This document shows, one piece after another, positions 1 to 7,733 of a stretch of DNA of 64,000 bases. Under the pieces are notes generated by a model. It worked only from the letters and a program-made list of their open reading frames with translations, made no database searches and was not told the DNA's origin. The stretch's first letter is position 1. Every line of letters starts with the position of its first letter. Made by a program: the position numbers and the translations under genes. The DNA is from Kineosporiaceae bacterium (GTDB lineage Bacteria; Actinomycetota; Actinomycetes; Actinomycetales; Kineosporiaceae): the NCBI GenBank assembly GCA_016794595.1, contig JAEUJN010000008.1:124001-188000 (forward strand), in the 5' to 3' direction.

Positions 1-81
1 GTCGCCAGCGCCATCCTCGCCTCGACCACGCCGGCCGAGGGTTCGGCGGCCGTCCGCCAGGCACGGCCGGACGCAGGGTAA
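1..81 (+). CDS. 3' end of an upstream gene, possibly a PdtaR-type ANTAR response regulator
   Basis: Frame 1 is open from the window edge to TAA at 79-81 and encodes 26 residues beginning VASAILAS. This resembles the helical tail of ANTAR-domain two-component regulators, and in M. tuberculosis the ANTAR regulator PdtaR (Rv1626) lies close upstream of polA. The identification rests on that neighbourhood and a short tail only. It may be the end of another gene or a chance frame. Confidence 0.35.
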   Translation, partial: VASAILASTTPAEGSAAVRQARPDAG

Positions 82-294
82 CGCTCGCCGTCCCTCTCCG
101 AGGGATCCCTCCCGACTTGGGTGGGAATGACCGGACTCAGTGCAACCGTCACCCCGACTGGGCCCCGCGACCTGCACCGTTCTGCTGCTCTCGGCGGGGC
201 GTGCAGGCAACGGATCGGCGCGAAATCGTTGTCGAGCAGTGATGCTCCCGCGGCCTGGCGACCCGGTGCCGATGGTAGTTTCCGGGACCACAGG

Positions 295-312
295 AAGCCT
301 GGTGGCAGGCTT
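295..312 (+). promoter_or_regulatory. Leader hairpin just upstream of the first binding-protein gene
   Basis: AAGCCT (295-300) and AGGCTT (307-312) form a perfect 6-bp stem with a 6-base loop, ending about 4 bases before the GGAAGAGG ribosome site (316-323). Such a stem could protect the mRNA 5' region or modulate initiation; its role is inferred. The remaining 82-294 stretch carries only a weak TAGTTT -10-like hexamer (276-281) and a distant inverted repeat CCTGCAC/GTGCAGG (171-177, 201-207). Confidence 0.3.
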
Positions 313-330
313 GTGGGAAGAGGTATGCAC

Positions 331-1596
331 ATGAAGAAGTCCACTCGAGCCGTCGCAGCAGTTGCGCTGGCCTCGATGGCGCTGTCCGCCTGTGGTGGTG
401 GCAGCGGCTCCAGCGACAGCGGTGGCGGGAGCGGCAAGAAGCTCATCATCTCGAGCGACCTGCCGTTGCAGGGGGCGTCGAAGGACGCCTCCGACTCGAC
501 CAACAACGCGATCCGGCTCTACCTGGAGCAGGTCGGGAACAAGGCCGGCAAGTACGACATCGAGTTCAAGACCTATGACGACTCGACGGCGGCCAAGGGT
601 GCCTGGGACGACGCGACCTGTGCGAAGAACGCGGCCGACCACGTGGCCAACGCCGACGAGGTCGCGGTGATGGGGACCTACAACTCCGGCTGCGCCAAGA
701 TCATCGCGCCGGTGTTGAACGCGGACCCGAACGGGCCGATGCTGATGGTCTCGCACGCCAACACCAACCCGGGCCTGACCAAGACCTGGGACCCGGGCGA
801 GCCGGAGAAGTACTTCCCCTCGGGCAAGCGCAGCTACGCCCGGGTGATCGCCACGGACGACTACCAGGGTGCCGCGGCGGCCCAGTTCGCCAAGCAGAAG
901 CTGGCCACGACCAAGGTCTACATCCTCAACGACAACCAGACCTACGGTCAGGGCGTCGGCAAGGCCTTCGAGGACGAGGCCAAGAAGCAGGGCATCACGG
1001 TTCTGGGTAACGAGCCGTGGGACGGCAAGCAGACCAGCTATGCCTCGCTGTTCACCAAGATCAAGTCGCTCGGGCCGGACCTGGTGTACCTGGCCGGGAT
1101 CTACGACAACAATGGTGGCCAGCTGGTCAAGGACAAGGTCTCGGTCCTCGGCGACAACACGGCCGTGAAGATGATGGCGCCGGACGGCTTCACCGGGTAT
1201 CCGGAGCTGCAGAAGCTGCCGCAGGGCGAGGGCCTCTACCTCACCTTCGGTGGTCTGCCCACCGACCAGCTGCTGAGCGGCGGCGGGGCGGCCAAGAAGC
1301 TGCTGGACGACTACAAGGCCAAGTACAACGCCGAGCCGGCGACCAGCTACGCCCTCTATGGCGTGGCCGCCGTCCAGGTGATCCTGGCCGCCATCGAGAA
1401 GTCGGACGGCACCCGCAAGGGCGTCAACGACGCCGTCTTCAGCGGCGAGGGGATCACCATCCCGGCCGACAAGTCGGCCATCGGCAAGGAGATCAAGATC
1501 GACCCGGCCACGGGTGACACCTCGGCCAAGGACATCTCCGTGCTGCAGTTGACGGGCGGCAAGGAAGCGTTCGTCCAGGCCCAGCCGGTGAGCTGA
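331..1596 (+). CDS. Branched-chain amino acid type ABC transporter substrate-binding lipoprotein (copy 1)
   Basis: Secreted solute-binding lipoprotein of the LivJ/LivK family (periplasmic-binding-protein type 6 fold), 421 aa. It should capture a branched-chain amino acid, amide or similar solute outside the membrane and deliver it to the permeases encoded downstream. The N-terminus is a lipoprotein signal: KK, hydrophobic stretch, lipobox LSAC with Cys21, then a Gly/Ser linker. The ATG at 331 is chosen because GGAAGAGG sits 7 bases upstream; the in-frame ATG at 325 is too close to that site. A tandem paralogue follows at 1826. Some blocks are almost identical at DNA level while the ends diverge, which suggests recent duplication or gene conversion. 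Ligand specificity cannot be read from sequence. Confidence 0.88.
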   Translation: MKKSTRAVAAVALASMALSACGGGSGSSDSGGGSGKKLIISSDLPLQGASKDASDSTNNAIRLYLEQVGNKAGKYDIEFKTYDDSTAAKGAWDDATCAKNAADHVANADEVAVMGTYNSGCAKIIAPVLNADPNGPMLMVSHANTNPGLTKTWDPGEPEKYFPSGKRSYARVIATDDYQGAAAAQFAKQKLATTKVYILNDNQTYGQGVGKAFEDEAKKQGITVLGNEPWDGKQTSYASLFTKIKSLGPDLVYLAGIYDNNGGQLVKDKVSVLGDNTAVKMMAPDGFTGYPELQKLPQGEGLYLTFGGLPTDQLLSGGGAAKKLLDDYKAKYNAEPATSYALYGVAAVQVILAAIEKSDGTRKGVNDAVFSGEGITIPADKSAIGKEIKIDPATGDTSAKDISVLQLTGGKEAFVQAQPVS

Positions 1597-1615
1597 ACGA
1601 TCCAGAGGTAGTGGT

Positions 1616-1733
1616 GGGGGGGGGGGGGGGGGGGGGGCGCCCCCCCCCCCCCCCCCCCCCCCGCCCCCCCCCCGCGGGGTCGAGCACCCCCCCAGGGTTT
1701 GGGGGGGGGGGGGGGGGGGCAACACCCCCCCCC
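1616..1733. repeat. Poly-G/poly-C homopolymer block between the two binding-protein genes
   Basis: The stretch consists of G runs of 22 (1616-1637) and 19 (1701-1719) and C runs of 23 (1640-1662), 10 (1664-1673), 7 (1687-1693) and 9 (1725-1733), with very little between them. Nothing else in the window resembles it. The preceding sequence GAGGTAG matches the equivalent position after copy 2 (3110-3116), where an ordinary GC-rich hairpin follows. The simplest reading is a terminator-like hairpin whose sequence was corrupted in sequencing or assembly. A genuine G-quadruplex/hairpin tract is the alternative. Confidence 0.9.
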
Positions 1734-1785
1734 GCCACCACCTCCGCATGCACCGGCCGCCTGTCGAGGACCGTGCGGCCGAGAC

Positions 1786-1804
1786 GTCAGGCGCGACGCC
1801 TGAC
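1786..1804 (+). promoter_or_regulatory. Leader hairpin upstream of the second binding-protein gene
   Basis: GTCAGGCG (1786-1793) and CGCCTGAC (1797-1804) form a perfect 8-bp stem with a 3-base loop. It ends about 10 bases before the GAGAGGGGAA ribosome site of copy 2. Copy 1 has a different hairpin in the equivalent position. A role in mRNA stability or initiation control is inferred. Confidence 0.35.
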
Positions 1805-1825
1805 GGGACCAGCGAGAGGGGAAGC

Positions 1826-3097
1826 ATGGACGCCAGGGTTCGGCTCGGTGCGGTCGGGATCACGGCCGTGATGGCACTGGCCGCGTGTGGTGGCGGATCG
1901 ACAGGCTCCGGTAGCGGTGATGGCGGTGGTGATGGCAAGAAACTGATCATCGCGACCGATCTGCCGCTCCAGGGCGCCTCCAAGGACGCCTCCCAGTCGA
2001 CGAACAACGCCATCAAGCTCTACCTGAAGCAGATCGGCTACAAGGCCGGCAAGTACACCATCGAGTTGAAGGAGTACGACAACTCGACGGCGGCCAAGGG
2101 TGCCTGGGACGACGCGACCTGTGCGAAGAACGCGGCCGACCACGTCGCGAATGCCGACGAGGTCGCGGTGATGGGGACCTACAACTCGGGCTGCGCGAAG
2201 ATCATCGTTCCGGTGTTGAACGCGGACCCGAACGGGCCGATGCTGATGGTCTCGCACGCCAACACCAACCCTGGTCTGACCAAGGCCTGGGATGCCGGTG
2301 AGCCGGAGAAGTACTTCCCGACCGGCAAGCGCAACTACGCGCGAACCGTGACCACCGATGACTACCAGGGTGCTGCGGCCGCCCAGTTCGCCCAGGAGAA
2401 GCTGGGCGTCAAGAAGGTCTACATCCTCAACGACAACCAGACCTACGGCCAGGGTGTCGGCAAGGCCTTCGAGACCGAGGCCAAGAAGCTCGGCATGACG
2501 GTCCTGGGCAACGAGCCGTGGGACGCCAAGCAGACCAGCTACGCGTCGCTGTTCACCAAGATCAAGGCGTTGTCACCGGACATGGTGTACATGGCCGGGA
2601 TCTACGACAACAACGGTGGCCAGGTGGTCAAGGACAAGGTCTCTGTCCTCGGCGACAACTCCGGCGTCAAGCTCATGGGCCCCGACGGTCTGACCGGCTA
2701 CCCCGAGCTGCAGAAGCTCCCCCAGGGCCAGGGCATGTACCTGAGCTTCGGTGGGCTGCCGATCGGGCAACTCAAGGCCCAGGGTGGCGCTGCCGCCAAG
2801 CTGCTGAACGACTACAAGGCCGAGTACGGCACGGCACCAGCTGCCAGTTACGCCCTCTACGGGGTGTCGGCAGTCCAGGTGATCCTGGCCGCCATCGAGA
2901 AGTCGGACGGCACCCGCAAGGGCGTCAACGACGCGGTCTTCACCGGCGACGGAATCACGATCCCGGCCGAGAAGTCCGCGATCGGGGCGGAGATCAAGAT
3001 CGACCCGGCCTCGGGTGACCTGGTGGCCAAGGACGTGGCGATCCTCGTCCTGAAGGACCAGACCGAGACCTTCCTGCAGGCACAGCCCGTCAAGTGA
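1826..3097 (+). CDS. Branched-chain amino acid type ABC transporter substrate-binding lipoprotein (copy 2)
   Basis: Second LivJ/LivK-type lipoprotein, 423 aa, lipobox LAAC with Cys21. The start ATG at 1826 follows a GAGAGGGGAA ribosome site by about 4 bases; longer in-frame starts would extend back into the homopolymer block. The central part around GTYNSGCAKII differs from copy 1 by very few residues, and long DNA stretches including silent sites are identical. The N-terminal linker and the region near residue 305 (GLPIGQLKAQ versus GLPTDQLLSG) differ. Both copies probably dock on the single permease/ATPase set that follows. The differences may tune ligand range or expression. Which ligand each binds is unknown. 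Confidence 0.88.
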   Translation: MDARVRLGAVGITAVMALAACGGGSTGSGSGDGGGDGKKLIIATDLPLQGASKDASQSTNNAIKLYLKQIGYKAGKYTIELKEYDNSTAAKGAWDDATCAKNAADHVANADEVAVMGTYNSGCAKIIVPVLNADPNGPMLMVSHANTNPGLTKAWDAGEPEKYFPTGKRNYARTVTTDDYQGAAAAQFAQEKLGVKKVYILNDNQTYGQGVGKAFETEAKKLGMTVLGNEPWDAKQTSYASLFTKIKALSPDMVYMAGIYDNNGGQVVKDKVSVLGDNSGVKLMGPDGLTGYPELQKLPQGQGMYLSFGGLPIGQLKAQGGAAAKLLNDYKAEYGTAPAASYALYGVSAVQVILAAIEKSDGTRKGVNDAVFTGDGITIPAEKSAIGAEIKIDPASGDLVAKDVAILVLKDQTETFLQAQPVK

Positions 3098-3125
3098 GTC
3101 GGATGATGCCGAGGTAGCGGCACCA

Positions 3126-3157
3126 GCTGGGCGGGGGGCGAATGCCTCCCGCCCAGC
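3126..3157 (+). terminator. GC-rich hairpin between binding protein 2 and livH (attenuator-like)
   Basis: A 13-bp stem (3126-3138 with 3145-3157, one G-T wobble) closes a 6-base loop and lacks a U-tract. A hairpin placed between a binding-protein gene and its permease commonly gives partial termination or 3'-end protection, so that the binding protein is made in excess. That role is inferred. No separate promoter for livH is evident between 3158 and 3226. Confidence 0.55.
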
Positions 3158-3226
3158 GCCACGAGTGAGTACTGTTCCGCCAGCCAGCACGACAGGCTGT
3201 GTCCATCGAGCGAAGGGCCCCAGCGC

Positions 3227-4276
3227 ATGAGTCAGGCGACGGCCACGGTCTCGGTGACCGCGAAACGCACTCCGGCGGAAACCCGGGCACTGATCATCCG
3301 GGGAACCTCCTACGTGCTGCTCGCGGTGACCGCACTGTGGATCCTCTACAAGGCGTTCACCCAACCAGCGGACTTCTTCACCGTCGGGTTCCTGGGCCTG
3401 AAGTTCGGAGCGCTCTACGCGCTCGTGGCACTCGGTTACACGATGGTGTACGGCATCATCGAGTTGATCAACTTCTCGCACGGCGACCTGTTCATGCTCG
3501 CCACCGTGGTCAGCGGTCTGATCATGGTGTCCTGGCTGGCCCGGACCGATCCGACCGTGACCGGCTTCCTGGTGATGATCGGCGCCCTGCTCGTCGCCAT
3601 GGTCCTCGCGGGGAGTGTGAACACCCTCGCCGAGCGGGTGGCGTATCGGCGGCTCCGGCGGGCGCCCAAGCTCGCGCCCCTGATCACCGCGGTCGGCCTG
3701 AGCTTCATCTACCAGTCGGTCGGCATCCAGATGAACGGGTCCGGCCAGCGCAACTGGTCGACCCTGCTCGGTGACCGGTCGTTCTCGCTCGGGCCGGTCA
3801 AGGTGCAGTGGTCGGTGATCGTCGTCCTGACGGTCACCATCCCGCTGCTGCTGGCCATGACCTACCTGATCAACCGGACCCGGCAGGGCAAGGCGATGCG
3901 CGCGACCGCCCAGGATCAGGACGCCGCCCGGCTGATGGGCGTCGACGTCGACCGCACGATCGCGTTCACCTTCGCCCTCGGCGGTGCCCTGGCAGGCGCG
4001 GCCGGCATGCTCTGGTTGCAGTCGATCGGTACCACACGCTACGACCTCGGCTTCCAGTTGGGGTTGATCGCCTTCACCTCCGCCGTCCTCGGCGGGATCG
4101 GCAACCTCAACGGCGCGGTCCTGGGAGGCTTCCTGATCGGGATCATCCAGGCGCTCAACGAGGCCTTCCTCCTGGGCAACGCCTGGTCCCAGACCGTGGT
4201 GTTCACGATCCTGATCATGGTGATGGTCTTCAAGCCCGAGGGCCTCCTGGGCAAGCCGACGACGGAGAAGGTGTGA
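3227..4276 (+). CDS. livH: Branched-chain amino acid ABC transporter permease LivH
   Basis: Inner-membrane permease of the LivH family (BPD_transp_2), 349 aa, with about eight hydrophobic segments. The stretch MVYGIIELINFSHGDLFML (from about residue 75) is the family hallmark region. It pairs with LivM to form the translocation channel. Compared with E. coli LivH (about 308 aa) it has a somewhat longer N-terminus of about 25 polar residues before the first membrane span. One base separates its stop from livM, so the two are co-translated. The ATG at 3227 is the first in-frame start after the upstream hairpin. Confidence 0.93.
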   Translation: MSQATATVSVTAKRTPAETRALIIRGTSYVLLAVTALWILYKAFTQPADFFTVGFLGLKFGALYALVALGYTMVYGIIELINFSHGDLFMLATVVSGLIMVSWLARTDPTVTGFLVMIGALLVAMVLAGSVNTLAERVAYRRLRRAPKLAPLITAVGLSFIYQSVGIQMNGSGQRNWSTLLGDRSFSLGPVKVQWSVIVVLTVTIPLLLAMTYLINRTRQGKAMRATAQDQDAARLMGVDVDRTIAFTFALGGALAGAAGMLWLQSIGTTRYDLGFQLGLIAFTSAVLGGIGNLNGAVLGGFLIGIIQALNEAFLLGNAWSQTVVFTILIMVMVFKPEGLLGKPTTEKV

Positions 4277-4277
4277 C

Positions 4278-5573
4278 ATGGCTGCCACGACCACTCCCTC
4301 CCCGGTGACCGGGCCGTCCGTCAAGGACGCCGCCGAACATGCCCGCAGGTCCAACCGCAAGTGGGCTCTGGGCCTGCTGATCGCCGTGGTGGTGCTCTTC
4401 CTGCTCTACTGGAAGATCCTTCCCGCCGTGGGAGGAGACACTGCCTCCTTCTTCCGCAAGTGGCTCTCGGTCTCCGCGGCCAGCGAGATGGTGCTCTGGG
4501 TGATCTTCGCCCTGGGCCTGAACATCGTGGTCGGCTACGCCGGCCTGCTCGACCTGGGCTACGTGGCGTTCTGGGCCATCGGCGGTTACGTGGCCGGCTG
4601 GTTCATGTCCCCGTTCGCCTCGGAGATGATGAACGACAAGAGCTGGGCGAACCTGAAGTTCAACTTCCTCGGGCATCCGCCGGCCATCCAGGGCCTCGAC
4701 CGGGGCATCCACCTGAACTTCTGGTTGGTGTTGCCGATCGCGGGCCTGATCTGTGCCTTCTTCGGCGTCCTGATCGGCGCACCGACCCTTCGCCTCAAGA
4801 GCGACTATCTCGCCCTGGTGACCCTCGGCTTCGGCGAGATCATCCCGCAGATCTTCCGCAACGGTGAGCGGCTCGGCCCGGGCGGGAACTTCAACCTGTC
4901 CAACGGCGACAAGGGCATCACGCCGGTCGACACCATCCCGACCTGGCCCTTCAGCTACATCCCCGGGGTGCCGGACCAGCTGGGCCTGCGCGCGGAGGAC
5001 CTGCCGTTCAAGTTCCTGGTCTACTGCCTGCTCGCCGCTGCCATCGTGTTCCTGTCCCTGCGGATTCGCGAGGGCCGGCTCGGCCGGGCCTGGCTGGCCA
5101 TCCGCGAGGACGAGCTGGCGGCGTCCATGATGGGCGTCCCCCTGATGCGCACCAAGCTGGCCGCCTATGCCGTCGGCGCGTTCGCCGGCGGGATCGGAGG
5201 GGTGGCGTTCGCGACCTTCGTCAACGGCATCTACGCCAGCCGATTCGACTTCGCCATCTCGATCATCCTGCTGGCCATGGTGGTGCTCGGAGGCATGGGC
5301 AACGTCTGGGGCGTGACGGTCGGGGCGCTGGTGCTGGCCTGGATCAACTCCACCGGGCTCGAGCAGTTCGGCAACACGTTCAACGATGCCGTCGGGACCA
5401 ACATCAACTTCAAGAACTACCAGTTCTTGTTGTTCGGGCTCATCCTCGTGCTCATGATGCTGTTCCGGCGCGAGGGCCTGATCCCCGAGACCCGGACCAA
5501 GCAGGTTCTCGCCGAGCCGGAACGGGGCGAGTTGGAAGCTGTCGGAGCCGACCTGGAGGGGGAGCAGGCATGA
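4278..5573 (+). CDS. livM: Branched-chain amino acid ABC transporter permease LivM
   Basis: Second membrane subunit of the importer, 431 aa, LivM family. The region GLNIVVGYAGLLDLGYVAFWAIG (near residue 85) matches the conserved LivM segment, and VVLGGMGNVWG near residue 337 is the cytoplasmic coupling region. There are about ten hydrophobic segments. The C-terminal 30 residues are acidic and cytoplasmic. Its stop overlaps the livG start by 4 bases (5570-5573), indicating translational coupling. Confidence 0.93.
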   Translation: MAATTTPSPVTGPSVKDAAEHARRSNRKWALGLLIAVVVLFLLYWKILPAVGGDTASFFRKWLSVSAASEMVLWVIFALGLNIVVGYAGLLDLGYVAFWAIGGYVAGWFMSPFASEMMNDKSWANLKFNFLGHPPAIQGLDRGIHLNFWLVLPIAGLICAFFGVLIGAPTLRLKSDYLALVTLGFGEIIPQIFRNGERLGPGGNFNLSNGDKGITPVDTIPTWPFSYIPGVPDQLGLRAEDLPFKFLVYCLLAAAIVFLSLRIREGRLGRAWLAIREDELAASMMGVPLMRTKLAAYAVGAFAGGIGGVAFATFVNGIYASRFDFAISIILLAMVVLGGMGNVWGVTVGALVLAWINSTGLEQFGNTFNDAVGTNINFKNYQFLLFGLILVLMMLFRREGLIPETRTKQVLAEPERGELEAVGADLEGEQA

Positions 5574-6394
5574 CCGCGCAACCAGCCGAGCGCATGCTGT
5601 CGTCCACGCTCGACCTGCGGGCCGACAAGATCACCATCCGGTTCGGCGGCCTGACCGCCGTCGACGAGGTCGACTTCACCATCCCGCACGGCTCCGTGGT
5701 CAGCCTGATCGGGCCGAACGGTGCGGGGAAGACGACCTTCTTCAACATCCTCACCGGCCTGTACCACCCGACGTCCGGCCGGGTGCACCTCGGTGACCGA
5801 GATGTCACCGGCATGCCACCCCACCAGGTGGCCCACCTCGGGCTCGCTCGCACGTTCCAGAACATCCGGCTGTTCAACCTGATGACAGCCGAGGAGAACG
5901 TGATGGTGGCCATGCACTCGCACATGAAGTCGGGCATCGTCGGCACGGTCTTCAAGTCCCCCCGGCAGCGCCGGGAGGAGAAGGAGGGCCGCGAACGGGC
6001 GCGCGAGTTGCTCGCCTTCGTGGGGATCCCCAAGGTGGCGGACGAGTACGCGCGCAACCTGTCCTACGGCGATCAGCGCCGGCTCGAGGTGGCCCGGGCC
6101 CTGGCATTGCGCCCGAAGATCCTCCTGCTGGACGAACCCACGGCCGGGATGAACCCGCAGGAGTCCGCACGGTTCGTGGAGTTCGTCTACCGGGTCCGGG
6201 ACGAGATGGACCTGTCCGTGCTGCTGATCGAGCACGACATGAGCGTGGTCATGAAGGTCAGCGAGCGGGTCACGGTGCTCGACCAGGGCAAGAAGATCGC
6301 CGAGGGCACGCCGGACGACATCAAGAACGACCAGCGCGTGGTGGAGGCCTACCTGGGCAAGACCGGGACCGAGGGCTACAGGAGCGACAAGTGA
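5570..6394 (+). CDS. livG: Branched-chain amino acid ABC transporter ATPase LivG
   Basis: Cytoplasmic ATPase, 274 aa. Walker A GPNGAGKT is at residues 48-55, followed by the Q-loop region, the signature LSYGDQRRLEVARAL and Walker B LLLDEPTAGMNP, then the H-loop EHDM. The LSYG variant of the ABC signature and the AGMNP D-loop are characteristic of LivG. ATP hydrolysis with LivF powers uptake. It overlaps livM and livF by 4 bases each. Confidence 0.94.
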   Translation: MTAQPAERMLSSTLDLRADKITIRFGGLTAVDEVDFTIPHGSVVSLIGPNGAGKTTFFNILTGLYHPTSGRVHLGDRDVTGMPPHQVAHLGLARTFQNIRLFNLMTAEENVMVAMHSHMKSGIVGTVFKSPRQRREEKEGRERARELLAFVGIPKVADEYARNLSYGDQRRLEVARALALRPKILLLDEPTAGMNPQESARFVEFVYRVRDEMDLSVLLIEHDMSVVMKVSERVTVLDQGKKIAEGTPDDIKNDQRVVEAYLGKTGTEGYRSDK

Positions 6395-7152
6395 GCGCGC
6401 AGAGCAGCACGTCGCAGACGGGCGAGGCCCGGGGAACGGGCGAGATCCTGCTGAAGATCGACGACCTGCAGGTCTACTACGGCGCCATCGCCGCGGTGAA
6501 GGGCATCTCCCTGGAGGTACGCCAGGGGGAGATCGTCACCTTGATCGGGTCCAACGGAGCGGGGAAGTCGACCACGCTGCGGACGATCTCCGGGTTGATC
6601 AAACCCCGCCAGGGCAGTGTCACCTTCGCCGGCAAGAACGTGACCACGATGTCCGGACACGGCATCGTCGAGGCCGGGATCTGCCACTCCCCGGAGGGCC
6701 GGCGGATCTTCCCACGGATGACCGTCGACGAGAACCTCGACATGGGTGCCTTCCTGCGCAACGACAAGGACGGCATCGCGGAGGATCGCGAGCACGTGCT
6801 GGAGTTGTTCCCCCGGCTCCGTGAGCGGATCGCCCAGAAGGCCGGGACGCTGTCCGGTGGCGAGCAGCAGATGCTGGCGGTGGCCCGGGCCATGATGGGC
6901 CGGCCCAAGCTGCTCCTGCTGGACGAGCCCTCGATGGGTCTGGCGCCGGTGCTGGTCGACCTGATCTTCGACACCATCCAGACCATCCGTGACCAGGGGA
7001 CGACGATCCTGCTGGTGGAGCAGAACGCCCTGGCCGCCCTGGGCATCGCCGACTACGCCTACGTCCTGGAGTCGGGTGCGCTGAAGCTCCAGGGGTCGGC
7101 CAGACGGCTGGCCGAGGACGACGAGGTCACCCGCGCCTACCTCGGCGGCTGA
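6391..7152 (+). CDS. livF: Branched-chain amino acid ABC transporter ATPase LivF
   Basis: Second ATPase of the importer, 253 aa. Walker A GSNGAGKS is at residues 53-60, signature LSGGEQQ, Walker B LLLDEPSMGLAP and H-loop VEQN; the last two are typical of LivF. A GTG start overlaps the livG stop by 4 bases. It is the last gene of the liv unit and faces the thioesterase gene across the inverted repeat at 7174-7269. Confidence 0.94.
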   Translation: MSAQSSTSQTGEARGTGEILLKIDDLQVYYGAIAAVKGISLEVRQGEIVTLIGSNGAGKSTTLRTISGLIKPRQGSVTFAGKNVTTMSGHGIVEAGICHSPEGRRIFPRMTVDENLDMGAFLRNDKDGIAEDREHVLELFPRLRERIAQKAGTLSGGEQQMLAVARAMMGRPKLLLLDEPSMGLAPVLVDLIFDTIQTIRDQGTTILLVEQNALAALGIADYAYVLESGALKLQGSARRLAEDDEVTRAYLGG

Positions 7153-7173
7153 CCCCAACCACCCCAACAGAAC

Positions 7174-7269
7174 CTGCTCATGCTCCGCAGGTGACCCTCG
7201 ATGCTCCGCAGGTACCGCCATCCCGGCGCCCCGCGGCGCACCGAGCGGTCACCTGCGGAGCATGAGCAG
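7174..7269. repeat. 23-bp perfect inverted repeat with an internal direct repeat, between convergent genes
   Basis: 7174-7196 and 7247-7269 are exact reverse complements (arm begins CTGCTCATGCTCCGCAGG). The core ATGCTCCGCAGGT occurs again at 7201-7213, so the unit appears twice directly and once inverted. It fills the gap between livF and the convergent thioesterase gene. It could be a bidirectional terminator, or a REP/MITE-like palindromic element; copy number in the genome would separate these. Confidence 0.75.
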
Positions 7270-7282
7270 TTTGGGGGCGGGT

Positions 7283-7714
7283 TCAGGTGGGTTCGCCCGG
7301 GGGACGTTCGCGCAGGATGCAGGTGATCCGGGCGGTGCAGGTCCGGCGTCCGTCATCGTCGGTGATCTCGACCTGGTAGCTGGCCAGCGACGACCCCAGG
7401 GAGAGCGGCGTGGCCACCCCCGTCACCGATCCCGCGCGGACGGCGCGGTGATGGGTGGCGTTGATGTCGATCCCGGCGGCGATCCGGCCCAGCGGCATGC
7501 CGTGCAGGGCCGCGGCGACCGACCCCACGGTCTCGGCGAGGACGCACGAGGCGCCGCCGTGCAACAGTCCGTACGGCTGGGTGTTGCCGGCCACCGGCAT
7601 GACCGCCACCACCCGGTCGGCGCCGACCTCGGTGAAGACGATGCCCATCCGCTCGGTCAGGGTGCCGGGCGAGGCGGCGTTGAACTGATCGGCCAGGTTC
7701 GCAGTGTCGGACAT
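7283..7714 (-). CDS. PaaI-type hotdog-fold acyl-CoA thioesterase
   Basis: A 143-aa hotdog-fold protein of the PaaI/YdiI-like thioesterase group, which hydrolyses acyl-CoA or aryl-CoA thioesters in the cytoplasm. Visible features are GLLHGGASCVLAETVGS near residue 48 (the conserved HGG segment with the helix carrying the catalytic acid) and the strand GIDINATHHRAV. The ATG at 7714 aligns with family starts. A longer reading would run into the polA start on the other strand. The start is 20 bp from the polA GTG, so the two divergent promoters overlap. Substrate unknown; the neighbourhood gives no clear pathway. Confidence 0.82.
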   Translation of the reverse strand: MSDTANLADQFNAASPGTLTERMGIVFTEVGADRVVAVMPVAGNTQPYGLLHGGASCVLAETVGSVAAALHGMPLGRIAAGIDINATHHRAVRAGSVTGVATPLSLGSSLASYQVEITDDDGRRTCTARITCILRERPPGEPT

Positions 7715-7720
7715 GGCCCC

Positions 7721-7726
7721 TAGGGT
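7721..7726 (+). promoter_or_regulatory. -10 element for leaderless polA
   Basis: TAGGGT ends 7 nt before the GTG at 7734, the spacing expected if transcription begins at the start codon. No ribosome site lies between. Confidence 0.55.
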
Positions 7727-7733
7727 GGCACCC

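Noticed and set aside
1493-1871. Proline/glycine-rich open frames across the homopolymer block on both strands
   Set aside because: They owe their open frames to poly-G/poly-C runs that are probably artefactual; no plausible protein.
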